Positions 1-8,416 of a DNA stretch of 64,000 bases are shown piece after piece. This stretch comes from Candidatus Peregrinibacteria bacterium (GTDB lineage Bacteria; Patescibacteriota; Gracilibacteria; Peribacterales; Peribacteraceae), in the NCBI GenBank assembly GCA_030649955.1, contig JAUSFD010000010.1, positions 62,001 to 126,000 on the forward strand. The letters are read 5' to 3'. Within the stretch, counting starts at the first letter, position 1. Every line of letters begins with the position of its first letter. Under the pieces are notes generated by a model. The model was given only the letters and a program-made list of their open reading frames with translations. It ran no database searches and had not been told where the DNA came from. The position numbers were made by a program, and so were the translations under genes.

Positions 1-1224
1 ATCTCTAGCTCATTAAGCTCCTCCAGCGAAAGTTCAAGCGAGAGCAGCTCCGTTTCCTCCTCGGTGAGCAGTTCCGTGAGTTCCTCAGAGAGCAGTTCTT
101 CAATCTCCAGCAGCACGAGCTCGAGTGAGAGCTCCATCAGTAGCTCTGTGAGTTCCAGCAGCGAATCGAGCTCCGTGAGTTCGAGCGTGAGTAGTTCGAT
201 CAGCAGCTCGGAATCGTCGAGTTCCGTCTCCTCGAGCAGCAGTAGCTCCAGCTCGCCGATCAGCAGTAGCTCGAGTGCTGCATCTTCCTCGGTGAGTAGT
301 TCAGAGAGCAGTAGTTCCGCAAGTTCCGGCGCATCCAGCTCGCAGAGCAGTGCTTCCAGTAGCAGCGAAGTCCCCTCCAGTAGCTCCAGTGCTGCGAGCA
401 GCTCCGTGAGTAGCTCGGAGTCCAGCAGTTCCTCCAGTGAGAGCTCGAGTAGTTCCTCCTCGAGCTCCTCGGAGGTATCGAGCTCCGTGAGTTCCAGCAG
501 TTCTGTTTCCTCCTCGGTGAGCAGTTCCTCGAGTTCCGCTCAAGTCGTCGGGTTCTGCAATGGCTTGCCAGCCACGATCTTCGTCCAGAACGGCATCATC
601 GTGGGTGGACCGGATAGCGGCGATCTGTACGCGGGCACACTCCGCGGCGGATTCGGCAATGACGTGATCATCGGAACCAATGCTCCGGACACTATCCGCG
701 GGATCTTCGGCAACGACACGCTCTGCGGATTGGGTGGCAATGACACGATGGATGGCGGCAACGGCAACGACTGGCTCTCCGGTGGCGAGGGGAATGACAA
801 AATGAATGGTTCGAATGGCGACGATGATCTCCTCGGGAACGGTGGTGACGACACGATGCAGGGCAGCAACAACGACGATGAGCTCAATGGCGGCGAGGGG
901 AACGACACGGTCCTGGGCGAGAACGGCAACGACCGCGTGGATGGCGGCGCCGGGGATGACATCGTGGATGGCGGAAACAACAACGACTTGCTCATCGGCG
1001 GAGCGGGCAAGGACACGATGGATGCGCTGAACGGCAACGACATTGCCTGCGGCGGTTTGGGTGACGACACGATGGAAGGTGGCAATGGCGCAGACCGCAT
1101 GGATGGCGGTGGCGGCAGCGACACGATGAATGGCGAACTCAATACCGACGTGTGCCGCAACGGCGAATCCTTGACCAGCTGCGAGAGCACGAACGGTTCT
1201 GTACCCGAGTGCTCGGGCCTCTAA
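1..1224 (+). CDS. Serine-rich RTX-like surface protein, 5' end outside window
   Basis: The frame is open to base 1, so the true start lies upstream; the GTG at 64 is only an internal codon. About 180 residues are almost pure Ser with scattered Glu, Val, Ala and Ile. A Cys-containing segment (CNGLPATIFVQNG) follows, then roughly a dozen RTX-like nonapeptides of the GGxGNDxMDG type, and a short Cys-containing end (DVCRNGESLTSC). RTX repeats bind calcium and form a beta-roll in secreted proteins. The Ser tract probably works as an extended, possibly glycosylated stalk; that part is inference. The next gene has the same two modules in reverse order and shares the CNGLxATI segment. A hairpin follows the stop. 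Confidence 0.8.
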   Translation: MSSSLSSSSESSSESSSVSSSVSSSVSSSESSSSISSSTSSSESSISSSVSSSSESSSVSSSVSSSISSSESSSSVSSSSSSSSSPISSSSSAASSSVSSSESSSSASSGASSSQSSASSSSEVPSSSSSAASSSVSSSESSSSSSESSSSSSSSSSEVSSSVSSSSSVSSSVSSSSSSAQVVGFCNGLPATIFVQNGIIVGGPDSGDLYAGTLRGGFGNDVIIGTNAPDTIRGIFGNDTLCGLGGNDTMDGGNGNDWLSGGEGNDKMNGSNGDDDLLGNGGDDTMQGSNNDDELNGGEGNDTVLGENGNDRVDGGAGDDIVDGGNNNDLLIGGAGKDTMDALNGNDIACGGLGDDTMEGGNGADRMDGGGGSDTMNGELNTDVCRNGESLTSCESTNGSVPECSGL

Positions 1225-1252
1225 TGCTGTAACGCGATCGGGAGAAGTGATG

Positions 1253-1285
1253 GAAATAGCCTCTACGGGGGCTATTTCATTGTTG
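1253..1285 (+). terminator. Probable intrinsic terminator
   Basis: A perfect 9-bp stem GAAATAGCC/GGCTATTTC with an 8-nt loop lies 29 bases after the stop of the first gene. The following T tract (ATTGTTGT) is weak, so termination strength is uncertain. Confidence 0.6.
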
Positions 1286-1294
1286 TGGCTATCC

Positions 1295-1323
1295 TTGAGA
1301 AAAATACAATAATATTGTATAAT
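1295..1323 (+). promoter_or_regulatory. Sigma-70-like promoter with overlapping palindrome
   Basis: TTGAGA at 1295-1300, a 17-base spacer and a perfect TATAAT at 1318-1323 precede the ATG at 1353. The perfect inverted repeat ATACAATAATATTGTAT (1304-1320) fills the spacer and enters the -10 box, as a repressor operator would. The predicted leader is about 22 bases. Confidence 0.8.
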
Positions 1324-1352
1324 AATACTAGTACGAAGAAACACCAACACCC

Positions 1353-3959
1353 ATGAGAGTCACCCAATCACGTTGGCTCCTCCATGCCTTCCTCTCGCTC
1401 TCCCTTGCGTTAGGAGGCCTGCTTCCAGCTCTGAAGGTGTCTGCAGCGGGCGAGACGTGTAACGGCCTCCTGGCGACGATTGTGGGGACCGCCAGCGGGG
1501 AGCGGATCACAGGTACGACTGGCAACGATGTTATCGTTGCGCTTGGCGGCAATGACAATGTGGACGGTCGCGGGGGTGATGACACCATCTGCGGCGGAGA
1601 CGGGGACGATACGATCGACGGCGACAATGGCAACGACTGGCTCGCTGGCGAAGCGGGGGTGGATACGCTGAAGGGCGGCAATGACTCCGATACGCTCTAT
1701 GGGAACGCCGACAGTGACGTCCTCGATGGGGACAACGGTGATGACATCGTCTACGGTGATGCGGGAAGCGATACGATCGATGGTGGCAACAACACCGACA
1801 CACTCTGCGGAGGCGCTGGCGGCGATAGCATCCTGGGTGGGAATGGTACCGATGGTCTGGATGGTGGAGAGGGGACGGATGCCCTCGATGCCGCGCAGGG
1901 AGTAGACACTTGCAGCCGCGGCGAAGTGAACAGTAACTGCGAGGCGGAGGGTACTGTTGGCCTTTCCCTCTGTCTCGCACGCGAAGAGGACGATTGGGAG
2001 GGATCGAGCTCCAGCTCTAGTTCCTCGAGCAGCAATTCCTCCACCACTTCAAGCGCATCCTCAAGCGCAACGAGCAATTCGAACTCTTCCAGTAGTACTT
2101 CTTCAACTACATCGAGCGTCACGAGTTCTTCCACGTCCTCGAACAGTAACTCTTCCACGACTTCGAGTATCTCATCCAGCGCTACCAGCAGCGCAAACTC
2201 CTCTACGAACTCGAGCACGTCTTCCACTGCTTCCAGTGGGACGAGCGCATCCTCTTCCGGTGGGAGTTCTGTCTCCTCGAGTGGAGGCTCCAGCGTGAGT
2301 TCCTCGCAGGGCAGTGATGCGAGTGCAACATCCTCCTCAACGAGTACATCGAGCAGTGGAGGCTCGGCAAATTCATCGGTGAACTCTTCCGCAGGATCGT
2401 CCGTGAATTCCTCCGGCGGTTCTTCCGTTTCGAGCGCAGTGTCCTCTGCGAATTCCAGTGGAGGGAGCAGCGTGAGTTCCGCTACCAGTAGAGATTCTTC
2501 CGTAACTTCCTCAAGCTCCACCACGAGTTCCACTTCTTCCGGCGGCACTTCTTCGACGGCATCATCCACGAACAGTTCCGCATCTTCCGGTGGTTCCTCC
2601 ACGAGCTCGATAACATCATCGGTGAGTTCGAGTGCAGGGAGTTCGGTGAGTTCCAGTGGAGCGAGTGACTCCTCTGTGAGTTCCTCCTCGAGTACGTCTT
2701 CTTCGAATACGAGCGGCGGAAGCTCTCAGAGTTCCACTGCGTCCTCCACCACGAGTTCGGCTTCCACAAGCGCTTCTTCCGATGCCTCGTCCAGTGTGAC
2801 GAGCAGCACTGCGAGCAGCGGTGCCTCACAGTCTTCCACGACGTCTTCGAGTAGCACGTCAGTGAGTTCTGTGAATTCGAGTGCGAGTACCACGAGTTCC
2901 TCGTCCTCTGCAGGGAGCGCAACATCGGCGAGCTCCGAGAGCAGTACGTCAACGAGTTCTGTCGGAAGTTCTACATCATCCACATCGAGCTCTCAGGGAT
3001 CATCTGAATCCTCCACTTCGAGCTCAGTATCCTCGAGCAATTCCAGCGGAGGAAGCAGCGTGAGTTCCGCTACGAGTAGTGATTCCTCGGCTACTTCATC
3101 GAATAGCACTTCCTCAACGTCTTCGAGTTCATCGGACAGCACGAGTAGCGCCGCGAGCACGTCGTCATCTTCGAGCACTTCCTCTTCGACGGATTCCAGT
3201 ACCGCCTCAAGCGGTGACAGCAGCTCCGCGAGTTCCCAGGATTCCTCTAGCAGCACCTCGAATTCCAGTGACAGATCCGTAAGTTCCTCTGCAGGAACAT
3301 CATCTTCACAGGGTTCCAGTGATTCCTCGATTTCCTCTAGTGATAGCGGTGGATCGGGTGGTAGCTCCGCGAGTTCTGTGAGCTCCAGCACTAATTTGAG
3401 TGCTGCCTCCTCGCAGGATTCCCAGGGGAGTTCCGTAAGTAGTTCAACGGGAAACTCGGAGAGCTCTGGAGGGTCATCGTCTTCGCAGACCTCAGATTCG
3501 AGTAGTGATTCGAGCACGTCAGATAGTTCGCAGTCTTCGACCAGCTCTTCCACAGGATCATCCGAGAATTCCTCGAGTTCCTCTGTGGACAGCTCCAGCT
3601 CCTCCTCCGATGAGATTGTCGCACTCCGTGGCGGTGGATTCGGAGCACCGACTATCCCTGCGGGTGAAGAGGGCCGGTACCGCGGAGAGCGCACGAACGT
3701 GCTCGGCGGTTCTGTGAGCTACCTCTTCAAGACGAACTTCACCCGCGCGACCGTCGCCCCAGGAGCCTTCGGAGGACCCGTCGAGATCCCCTTCACGAAG
3801 GCGGAAACAGGACTGGTGTGCAGCATGCAACGCTCGCTCCCAGAGGTCACCTCCCCCGCGATGCTGGAGTGGATGGCCAAGTACATCGGGAAGCTCATCA
3901 ATCGTGATTACCGCATCGTGCAGCGAAAACTTTCCGATCTCACCCTATGCAAACGCTGA
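1353..3959 (+). CDS. Secreted RTX-like / serine-rich repeat protein
   Basis: 868 residues. A signal peptide is clear at 1-32 (basic start, then a Leu-rich core ending VSAA). Residues 35-200 carry about ten RTX-like Asp/Gly nonapeptides that could bind calcium. Roughly residues 215-755 are a low-complexity tract of Ser with Thr, Ala, Gly, Asn and Asp. The last ~100 residues form a non-repetitive domain with two Cys and no membrane anchor or sorting motif that I recognise. The start is supported by the promoter 30 bases upstream. The glycosyltransferases later in the window are candidates for decorating the Ser tract, but no link is shown. Exact function is unknown; adhesion or cell-surface structure is inferred. 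Confidence 0.85.
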   Translation: MRVTQSRWLLHAFLSLSLALGGLLPALKVSAAGETCNGLLATIVGTASGERITGTTGNDVIVALGGNDNVDGRGGDDTICGGDGDDTIDGDNGNDWLAGEAGVDTLKGGNDSDTLYGNADSDVLDGDNGDDIVYGDAGSDTIDGGNNTDTLCGGAGGDSILGGNGTDGLDGGEGTDALDAAQGVDTCSRGEVNSNCEAEGTVGLSLCLAREEDDWEGSSSSSSSSSSNSSTTSSASSSATSNSNSSSSTSSTTSSVTSSSTSSNSNSSTTSSISSSATSSANSSTNSSTSSTASSGTSASSSGGSSVSSSGGSSVSSSQGSDASATSSSTSTSSSGGSANSSVNSSAGSSVNSSGGSSVSSAVSSANSSGGSSVSSATSRDSSVTSSSSTTSSTSSGGTSSTASSTNSSASSGGSSTSSITSSVSSSAGSSVSSSGASDSSVSSSSSTSSSNTSGGSSQSSTASSTTSSASTSASSDASSSVTSSTASSGASQSSTTSSSSTSVSSVNSSASTTSSSSSAGSATSASSESSTSTSSVGSSTSSTSSSQGSSESSTSSSVSSSNSSGGSSVSSATSSDSSATSSNSTSSTSSSSSDSTSSAASTSSSSSTSSSTDSSTASSGDSSSASSQDSSSSTSNSSDRSVSSSAGTSSSQGSSDSSISSSDSGGSGGSSASSVSSSTNLSAASSQDSQGSSVSSSTGNSESSGGSSSSQTSDSSSDSSTSDSSQSSTSSSTGSSENSSSSSVDSSSSSSDEIVALRGGGFGAPTIPAGEEGRYRGERTNVLGGSVSYLFKTNFTRATVAPGAFGGPVEIPFTKAETGLVCSMQRSLPEVTSPAMLEWMAKYIGKLINRDYRIVQRKLSDLTLCKR

Positions 3960-4087
3960 CGTTCGACGGCGATGATTGCCCCTGCAAGGGCAGAATCCTC
4001 CGCATCGATGCGGAGGAGCCGGAGATGAAGCACGAAGAGGAGCAGGTTGTGGAGAGGGAGGAGGGAGAGGAGTTTTATGTGTTGTGA
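3947..4087 (+). CDS. Small acidic hypothetical protein (46 aa)
   Basis: An ATG overlaps the last 13 bases of the upstream gene in another frame. It opens a 46-residue frame beginning MQTLTFDGDDCPCKGRILRI and continuing in a Glu-rich stretch that ends FYVL. The CPC pair and strong negative charge look non-random, and the frame stops just before the repeat element at 4091. No family is recognised. Translational coupling to the secreted protein is possible. It could also be chance coding in a compact region. Confidence 0.4.
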   Translation: MQTLTFDGDDCPCKGRILRIDAEEPEMKHEEEQVVEREEGEEFYVL

Positions 4088-4090
4088 AGG

Positions 4091-4213
4091 GCTGTTGCCC
4101 TCATCCCCTGCCCTTCTCCCGGACTCGGGAGAAGGGTGACGATGCGATAGCAATACACAGAAACATCCCCCTCTCCCGAAAACGGGAGAGGGGTTAGGGG
4201 TGAGGGCAGCAGC
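4091..4213. repeat. Nested cruciform intergenic repeat, copy A
   Basis: The outer arms (4091-4108 and 4197-4213, containing TGCCCTCA/TGAGGGCA) enclose two perfect 11-bp hairpins: CCCTTCTCCCG-GACT-CGGGAGAAGGG (4111-4136) and CCCCTCTCCCG-AAAA-CGGGAGAGGGG (4168-4193). It lies between convergent genes and could end transcription from both sides. Copy B at 15033 has the same parts in inverted order. Confidence 0.85.
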
Positions 4214-4218
4214 TCAGC

Positions 4219-4695
4219 TCACCCCAAGCTCGACGTGCAATGCGGACACTTCTTCGCCGCGAGGGGAATCTCCATCGCACAGTGGCCGCAGGTCTTCGTT
4301 GTTGGTGCGCCCGCTTCGTCTTTCTTTCCAATCAGGTGCAGGCGGTTGATTTCCCGCACGAGCAGGAAGACCGTGAAGGCGACGATGAGGAACTCAATGA
4401 TGCTGTTGAAGAAGAGTCCGTAGTTGATGGTCGGGGCACCTGCTTCTTTGGCTTCCGCGAGCGTCTGGTAACCAGCGCCAGAGAGGTCGATGAAGAGATT
4501 GGAAAAGTTCACTTTCCCGAGCACCAGCCCCAGCGGCGGCATGATGATGTCGTTCACGAGCGAGGTGACGATCTTCCCAAATGCAGCACCGATGATGACA
4601 CCGACCGCGAGGTCGATGACATTGCCGCGAGCCGCAAACTTCTTGAACTCATTGAGGATCTTCACGGTCACATCGTAGTCGAAGTGCGTTCTCAT
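4219..4695 (-). CDS. mscL: Large-conductance mechanosensitive channel with C-terminal zinc ribbon
   Basis: 158 residues. MscL opens under membrane tension and releases solutes during hypo-osmotic shock. The first helix shows the family signature ([20 protein letters not shown], then GAAFGKIV and NDIIMPPLG). The second transmembrane helix is [21 protein letters not shown]. After it the usual cytoplasmic helix is replaced by a zinc-ribbon motif, CGHC...CPHC. The N-terminus is about 13 residues longer than the Escherichia coli protein, so an internal GTG start is possible. No Shine-Dalgarno is visible. MscL identity is secure; the role of the ribbon is unknown. Confidence 0.93.
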   Translation of the reverse strand: MRTHFDYDVTVKILNEFKKFAARGNVIDLAVGVIIGAAFGKIVTSLVNDIIMPPLGLVLGKVNFSNLFIDLSGAGYQTLAEAKEAGAPTINYGLFFNSIIEFLIVAFTVFLLVREINRLHLIGKKDEAGAPTTKTCGHCAMEIPLAAKKCPHCTSSLG

Positions 4696-4802
4696 TCAAG
4701 TGCACAGCGTTGATTACAGTGAATCGTTCTTCCAGTGCGTCAACGCGAATTCTGCAATAAAAAGCAAGCTAGTACGTCAGTAATGACATTCCTCAAGTGC
4801 TC

Positions 4803-5393
4803 TCAAGATCGCAGTGTCCCAACCCACGCGATGAACGCGTCGAGGAACCGCTCACGCTTCTTGCGCATTTCCAATGACAGCGCATCGATCAGTTGCGGCT
4901 TCATCACCGCCGGATCCACGCCGTCCCACCGCGTACGCACGGGATCCACACCAATGAAGGGTGTGGTGCCATTCCAGTCTTTGGAAAGGACCCGGAAGCC
5001 CTGCGTAGCGAGGGGCGGATCCCACGTGACATCCGTATCGACCCATCGTCCGTGGTGCTTGATCTGCAGGAAATTGTGTCCATGGTCCCACGTTTCCCCT
5101 TCGAGTAGATCGCGGATGTGCGGAGGGAGCCGAATGGACTGCTCCTCCCACTTAAAGGTACACGTCACGGTGCGCGTGGGAATACCCAACTGCGCGAGGC
5201 AATGCTGGAGGAGGAGATGCTTTCCCGTGCATGTGCCTACTTTCTTCGTGACGAGTACCTCTTCGAGCGTCCTGCCCTCTCCCCACGGAATTGCCGCAAC
5301 CGCTTTCGTCACGGCGATGAGCGGAAACTCCTCCTGCGTTAGCGCATGTGCGATGAACTCCTGCAGTGCTTCATCGATTCCTGTGGATGGCAT
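4803..5393 (-). CDS. Transglutaminase-like protein
   Basis: 196 residues. The pattern fits the transglutaminase/papain-like fold: Cys55 in VGTCTGKH, His104/His106 in WDHGHNF and Asp119 in WVDTDVTWD would form the catalytic triad. Members include proteases, cross-linking enzymes and peptide N-glycanase relatives, so the reaction cannot be fixed from sequence. No signal peptide or membrane helix is visible, so a cytoplasmic location is likely. It is followed by a MarR-type regulator gene on the same strand with a 46-base gap, which hints at co-transcription from upstream of that regulator. Confidence 0.75.
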   Translation of the reverse strand: MPSTGIDEALQEFIAHALTQEEFPLIAVTKAVAAIPWGEGRTLEEVLVTKKVGTCTGKHLLLQHCLAQLGIPTRTVTCTFKWEEQSIRLPPHIRDLLEGETWDHGHNFLQIKHHGRWVDTDVTWDPPLATQGFRVLSKDWNGTTPFIGVDPVRTRWDGVDPAVMKPQLIDALSLEMRKKRERFLDAFIAWVGTLRS

Positions 5394-5439
5394 ACAGCCA
5401 GTGTAGCAAGGATGCCGTTCTCAAGCGCAACGCCTCTGG

Positions 5440-5970
5440 TCACTCCTGTGTGTACGCCTCAGGAGTCGGTGTTTTCCGCGCCGCTCTCGTGCGCAGCAGA
5501 TCCTGGCACTTCTTGTTCACACGACTCGTGGAATCAGCGAGTAACGCGCATTCCTCAGGATTGAGTCCGAGTTCCCGGAGTGCATCAGCAAAGGGTTTTG
5601 TGAGGACGCTACTGTCCGATGCCAATGCAGTTACTCCCTTTTGTGTGAGGCCGATGTCGAATTGGCGCTTGTCTCGTCGGTTAATCTCGCGTGTCAAAAA
5701 CCCGTCTTGCTCCAAGATGTTCAGAGTGCGAGACATCTCCGTTCCGCCCATACCCAGGGAGTCCCGTAGATCTTTTACAGTCACTGTCCCCCTCTTCGCT
5801 ACCAAGGCGAGAATCGCTCTCGCCTGCGGACTGAATTTTGCCTTGCGCGACAGGAGTGCAGCCTGGTTGCCCAGCGAGGCCAGCATTTGCGCTAGATCCT
5901 CAACAGACACGATAGCAGGATCCATCGAGTCGGTAGTATCGCGATCGGAGAGTGCGGAATTGATGGACAT
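5440..5970 (-). CDS. MarR-family transcriptional regulator
   Basis: 176 residues. A winged helix-turn-helix spans roughly residues 45-125: helices around SPQARAILALVAKRGTVTVKDL, the recognition helix GGTEMSRTLNILEQDG and the wing FLTREINRRDKRQFDIGLTQKG. The DxR-type wing is typical of MarR. Such dimers usually repress nearby genes and respond to small ligands or oxidants. The transglutaminase-like gene downstream on the same strand is the natural candidate target or partner. No palindromic operator stood out in the 200 bases upstream. Confidence 0.8.
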   Translation of the reverse strand: MSINSALSDRDTTDSMDPAIVSVEDLAQMLASLGNQAALLSRKAKFSPQARAILALVAKRGTVTVKDLRDSLGMGGTEMSRTLNILEQDGFLTREINRRDKRQFDIGLTQKGVTALASDSSVLTKPFADALRELGLNPEECALLADSTSRVNKKCQDLLRTRAARKTPTPEAYTQE

Positions 5971-6178
5971 GGCGCAGGAGGGGCAGTCGTTGGAGTCGCG
6001 ATGCTATGGATCGTGATGTGCAAAGTCAATCAACACGCGGTGAAGTTTTTGGACTCGTCATGAGCGAGAGAATTTTCGCACGAGCGGTGCGCTTGCTTCG
6101 ATAGACAGTTGAGTGCAGATCGATCACATGTGCGAAATTGTTTTCTTCGCCGTCACCGGATGATCAGCAGAATTTTTT

Positions 6179-6370
6179 TCAGGGAACGAATGCGAGAGCG
6201 AAGCCGATCGTGCCGCCTCGTGATTCATGCTCCATGATGGGATTGGGATTCCCTGCGGCTTCCGGGTGGATGGCGGGCTTTCCCGTGAGTATCTGGTGCG
6301 GATCTTCCCACTCGTGATCGTGCGGGATTGCATCGACTTCCTTGCCGAGGGTGGTGTGCTGGTTCGTCAT
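6179..6370 (-). CDS. Small hypothetical protein (63 aa)
   Basis: The chosen ATG gives a His-, Pro- and Glu-rich peptide starting MTNQHTTLGKEVDAIPHDHE; a longer frame begins at 6418. It has no membrane helix and no family I recognise. The composition looks like a real soluble protein rather than a shadow, and no gene competes on the other strand. There is no clear ribosome-binding site. Flanks 5971-6178 and 6371-6617 hold no convincing gene; the latter contains GC-rich inverted segments around 6528-6585. Confidence 0.35.
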   Translation of the reverse strand: MTNQHTTLGKEVDAIPHDHEWEDPHQILTGKPAIHPEAAGNPNPIMEHESRGGTIGFALAFVP

Positions 6371-6617
6371 GGTGTGTGAGGGGGGAGACACCCTATATGA
6401 CGGATATCTTTGCTCCATCTGTCACATTTCCTTCACTGCGCTGCTTTGCCTTGTATGGAGGCCATGATCTCCTCCAACTCCGCCCTCCTGATTTTCCTGA
6501 AGAGGATATTGATCTCGACAACCGCGCCCCGAACGGGCGCTCCCCGAGGTGAAGGAATTTTTCCCCCAAGGGAGCAGCCGTTCGGGCTGCGGTTGCGGAA
6601 ACCCACCAGGCACACTT

Positions 6618-8318
6618 TCAAGATATTTCTTTCAGGTAACACTTTTCACAGTAGAGAGTCTCCGATCGCTCTGTTGCATAGGTCGTGAGCATGCGCTCGC
6701 CACAGTTGGCACAGGGTCGCTCCCACAGGTGGCGGGGATTCTTCAGGAGCTTTCTACGCCGGTGCCGTTCGTTGGGATGGAGGCGGGGAACGGAGAGTTG
6801 CATGCGGCGGTAGAAGGCGAGCTCTTGGGGGATTAGCTTGAAGAGCTTCCCTGTAGCTTCGCAGCGGATCGCCCAATCCAGGATCGCATCGTCGATGCGG
6901 CGAATGTCGCTCGGGAGCTCGGATGCAGGGACTTCGCGCGCGACTGCGAGCTGCGCATCATGCTTCTCTGCCCATCGGTATCCTCTTTTCAGAGCTTCTT
7001 CGTGCACGAGAGGTGCTTCTTCGTTCGCCATCGAGTCGTTGTAGGGAAAGGGTGATGTTTTCATGGGGAAGTACTCCCCCCACTCGCCGCGTGCGCTCAT
7101 CGCATCGATGTACTGTGAGACCAGAGATTCGTACTCATCCTTGGTGTATTGCTTATTGAGGATGCAGTACTGCTTCTTCCGGAGCCCAATGCATCCAAAG
7201 CAATCGCGAGAACCGAAGCAGTGGTCACAGTACAGGAGCGCATCCCCCGGCCAGCAGTCCCGGATGAAGAGGCAGCGATTGATCGCGAGCGCGCCAGAGT
7301 AGCTGTCGTAGCACAGTTCTCCCGGTCCGTAGAAGGAGAAGACATCCATACAATCGCGGAGCTTGTAGGCGTCGTACGCATTCGAGACATCCTCGAGCTC
7401 CTTCACGTCGAAGACGTGCGAGCAATTCCTCGATTCACTAATGAAGTTGCCTGTGCAGTTCTCCGCGAGATGGCTCACTGTTGCTGGTTGCGGTGAGCGC
7501 AGGATCAATTCTTGGAATCGTTGTTCGTACTCTCGACGCACGTCTTCCTTCTCGCGCACGGCTGTGCGAATGCGTTGGAACTCCGCGGGATCCACAGGTT
7601 TATTGAGGATCTGGTGCTGTGCTTGGCGCAGATTCGTGCAGAAGAGGAGGTTACTCCCGCCGCGGCAGTGCCGGATCCACTGCGCATCGTGGACATCAGC
7701 GCACTGGAATGCGTGCGTCACGTTGTAGCACCCATCGCAGTTCACGCACTCGTAACAGAGCTCGCAGTGATCTACGAAGTGACAGTCCACGCAGTTCTTT
7801 GAATAGAAGACGCGCGTTCCGTGGTAGCACTCCTCTGATCCGATGGATCCGACGACCAAGTAGCAGTTCTTCATTCCCTCGCAGTGATTGCAGTACTCGC
7901 TGTTCTCAGAATTCGCACTCGAGAAGTACAAGCGCGGTACACGCGCTTGCAAAGCAGAGAATTGAGAGAAGAACGGCTCCTCTGGATGTGCATCGATGCC
8001 GTAGCTCAGGGGATCCCACTTGTCGCTCCACCAGCTCTCCGCTGAATACACAGGGAACGGAGCATCCTCCGGATACATCGAGAGGATAGATTCCCCGGAG
8101 AGTGAACATTTCCTACGGTAGTACGTGCGCTCATTGCGAAATGCGAGGCGCCGCAGTTGCCTGCATGCTGGACAGTGCGTTGGTGGAGGGATCGGATGTG
8201 TTCTCCCCGCAAGAACTGGTGCGAGTCTCTGAAGGAGATCCAGATCTTTCTGCGTGATGACGAATGCCTGACCACAGGCAGAGCATGTGCGCTCCATTCC
8301 ACGAGAATACGGAGACAT
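6618..8318 (-). CDS. Cysteine-rich zinc-ribbon protein of the CPR type
   Basis: 566 residues. The protein opens with a zinc ribbon (CSACGQAF...CPACRQLR) and ends with another (CANCGERM...CEKCYL). Between them are over twenty Cys in short CxxC and CxxxC pairs, such as CNHCEGMKNC, CELCYECVNCDGC and CDHCFGSRDC. Long proteins of this kind are common in Patescibacteria genomes and often carry unreliable transferase names; the function is unknown. The start is placed at 8318, although an internal Met eight codons later (MERTCSACG) is equally plausible. Many structural metal sites are expected. It is preceded on the same strand by the TrmB-like regulator. Confidence 0.7.
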   Translation of the reverse strand: MSPYSRGMERTCSACGQAFVITQKDLDLLQRLAPVLAGRTHPIPPPTHCPACRQLRRLAFRNERTYYRRKCSLSGESILSMYPEDAPFPVYSAESWWSDKWDPLSYGIDAHPEEPFFSQFSALQARVPRLYFSSANSENSEYCNHCEGMKNCYLVVGSIGSEECYHGTRVFYSKNCVDCHFVDHCELCYECVNCDGCYNVTHAFQCADVHDAQWIRHCRGGSNLLFCTNLRQAQHQILNKPVDPAEFQRIRTAVREKEDVRREYEQRFQELILRSPQPATVSHLAENCTGNFISESRNCSHVFDVKELEDVSNAYDAYKLRDCMDVFSFYGPGELCYDSYSGALAINRCLFIRDCWPGDALLYCDHCFGSRDCFGCIGLRKKQYCILNKQYTKDEYESLVSQYIDAMSARGEWGEYFPMKTSPFPYNDSMANEEAPLVHEEALKRGYRWAEKHDAQLAVAREVPASELPSDIRRIDDAILDWAIRCEATGKLFKLIPQELAFYRRMQLSVPRLHPNERHRRRKLLKNPRHLWERPCANCGERMLTTYATERSETLYCEKCYLKEIS

Positions 8319-8416
8319 TCTCCCTGAGCGATTCTCTGGAGAGGGATTTGCACCTTTGGCTTCTACAAGAGAAAATCAACCTCTCTTTCCTTTCATGATA
8401 GAGAAAGATTCCTCCG

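Noticed and set aside
1304..1320. Palindrome considered as a transposon end
   Set aside because: It is a single short palindrome exactly over a promoter, better explained as an operator.
301..1350. 349-codon minus-strand frame over the first RTX gene
   Set aside because: Antisense of RTX and Ser repeats with no independent start signal.
1751..2602. Long Glu/Leu-rich frame on the minus strand
   Set aside because: It is the antisense of the Ser-codon repeats in the 868-residue protein; composition follows directly from TCC/AGC codons.
4803..5406. Plus-strand frames over the transglutaminase-like gene
   Set aside because: They are shadows: Cys-, Arg- and Ser-rich, with no motifs, while the minus frame has the catalytic triad.
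6422..6642. Short minus-strand frames between the Cys-rich gene and the small 63-aa gene
   Set aside because: No consistent start or protein-like pattern over the whole length; GC-rich inverted segments explain the open frames.
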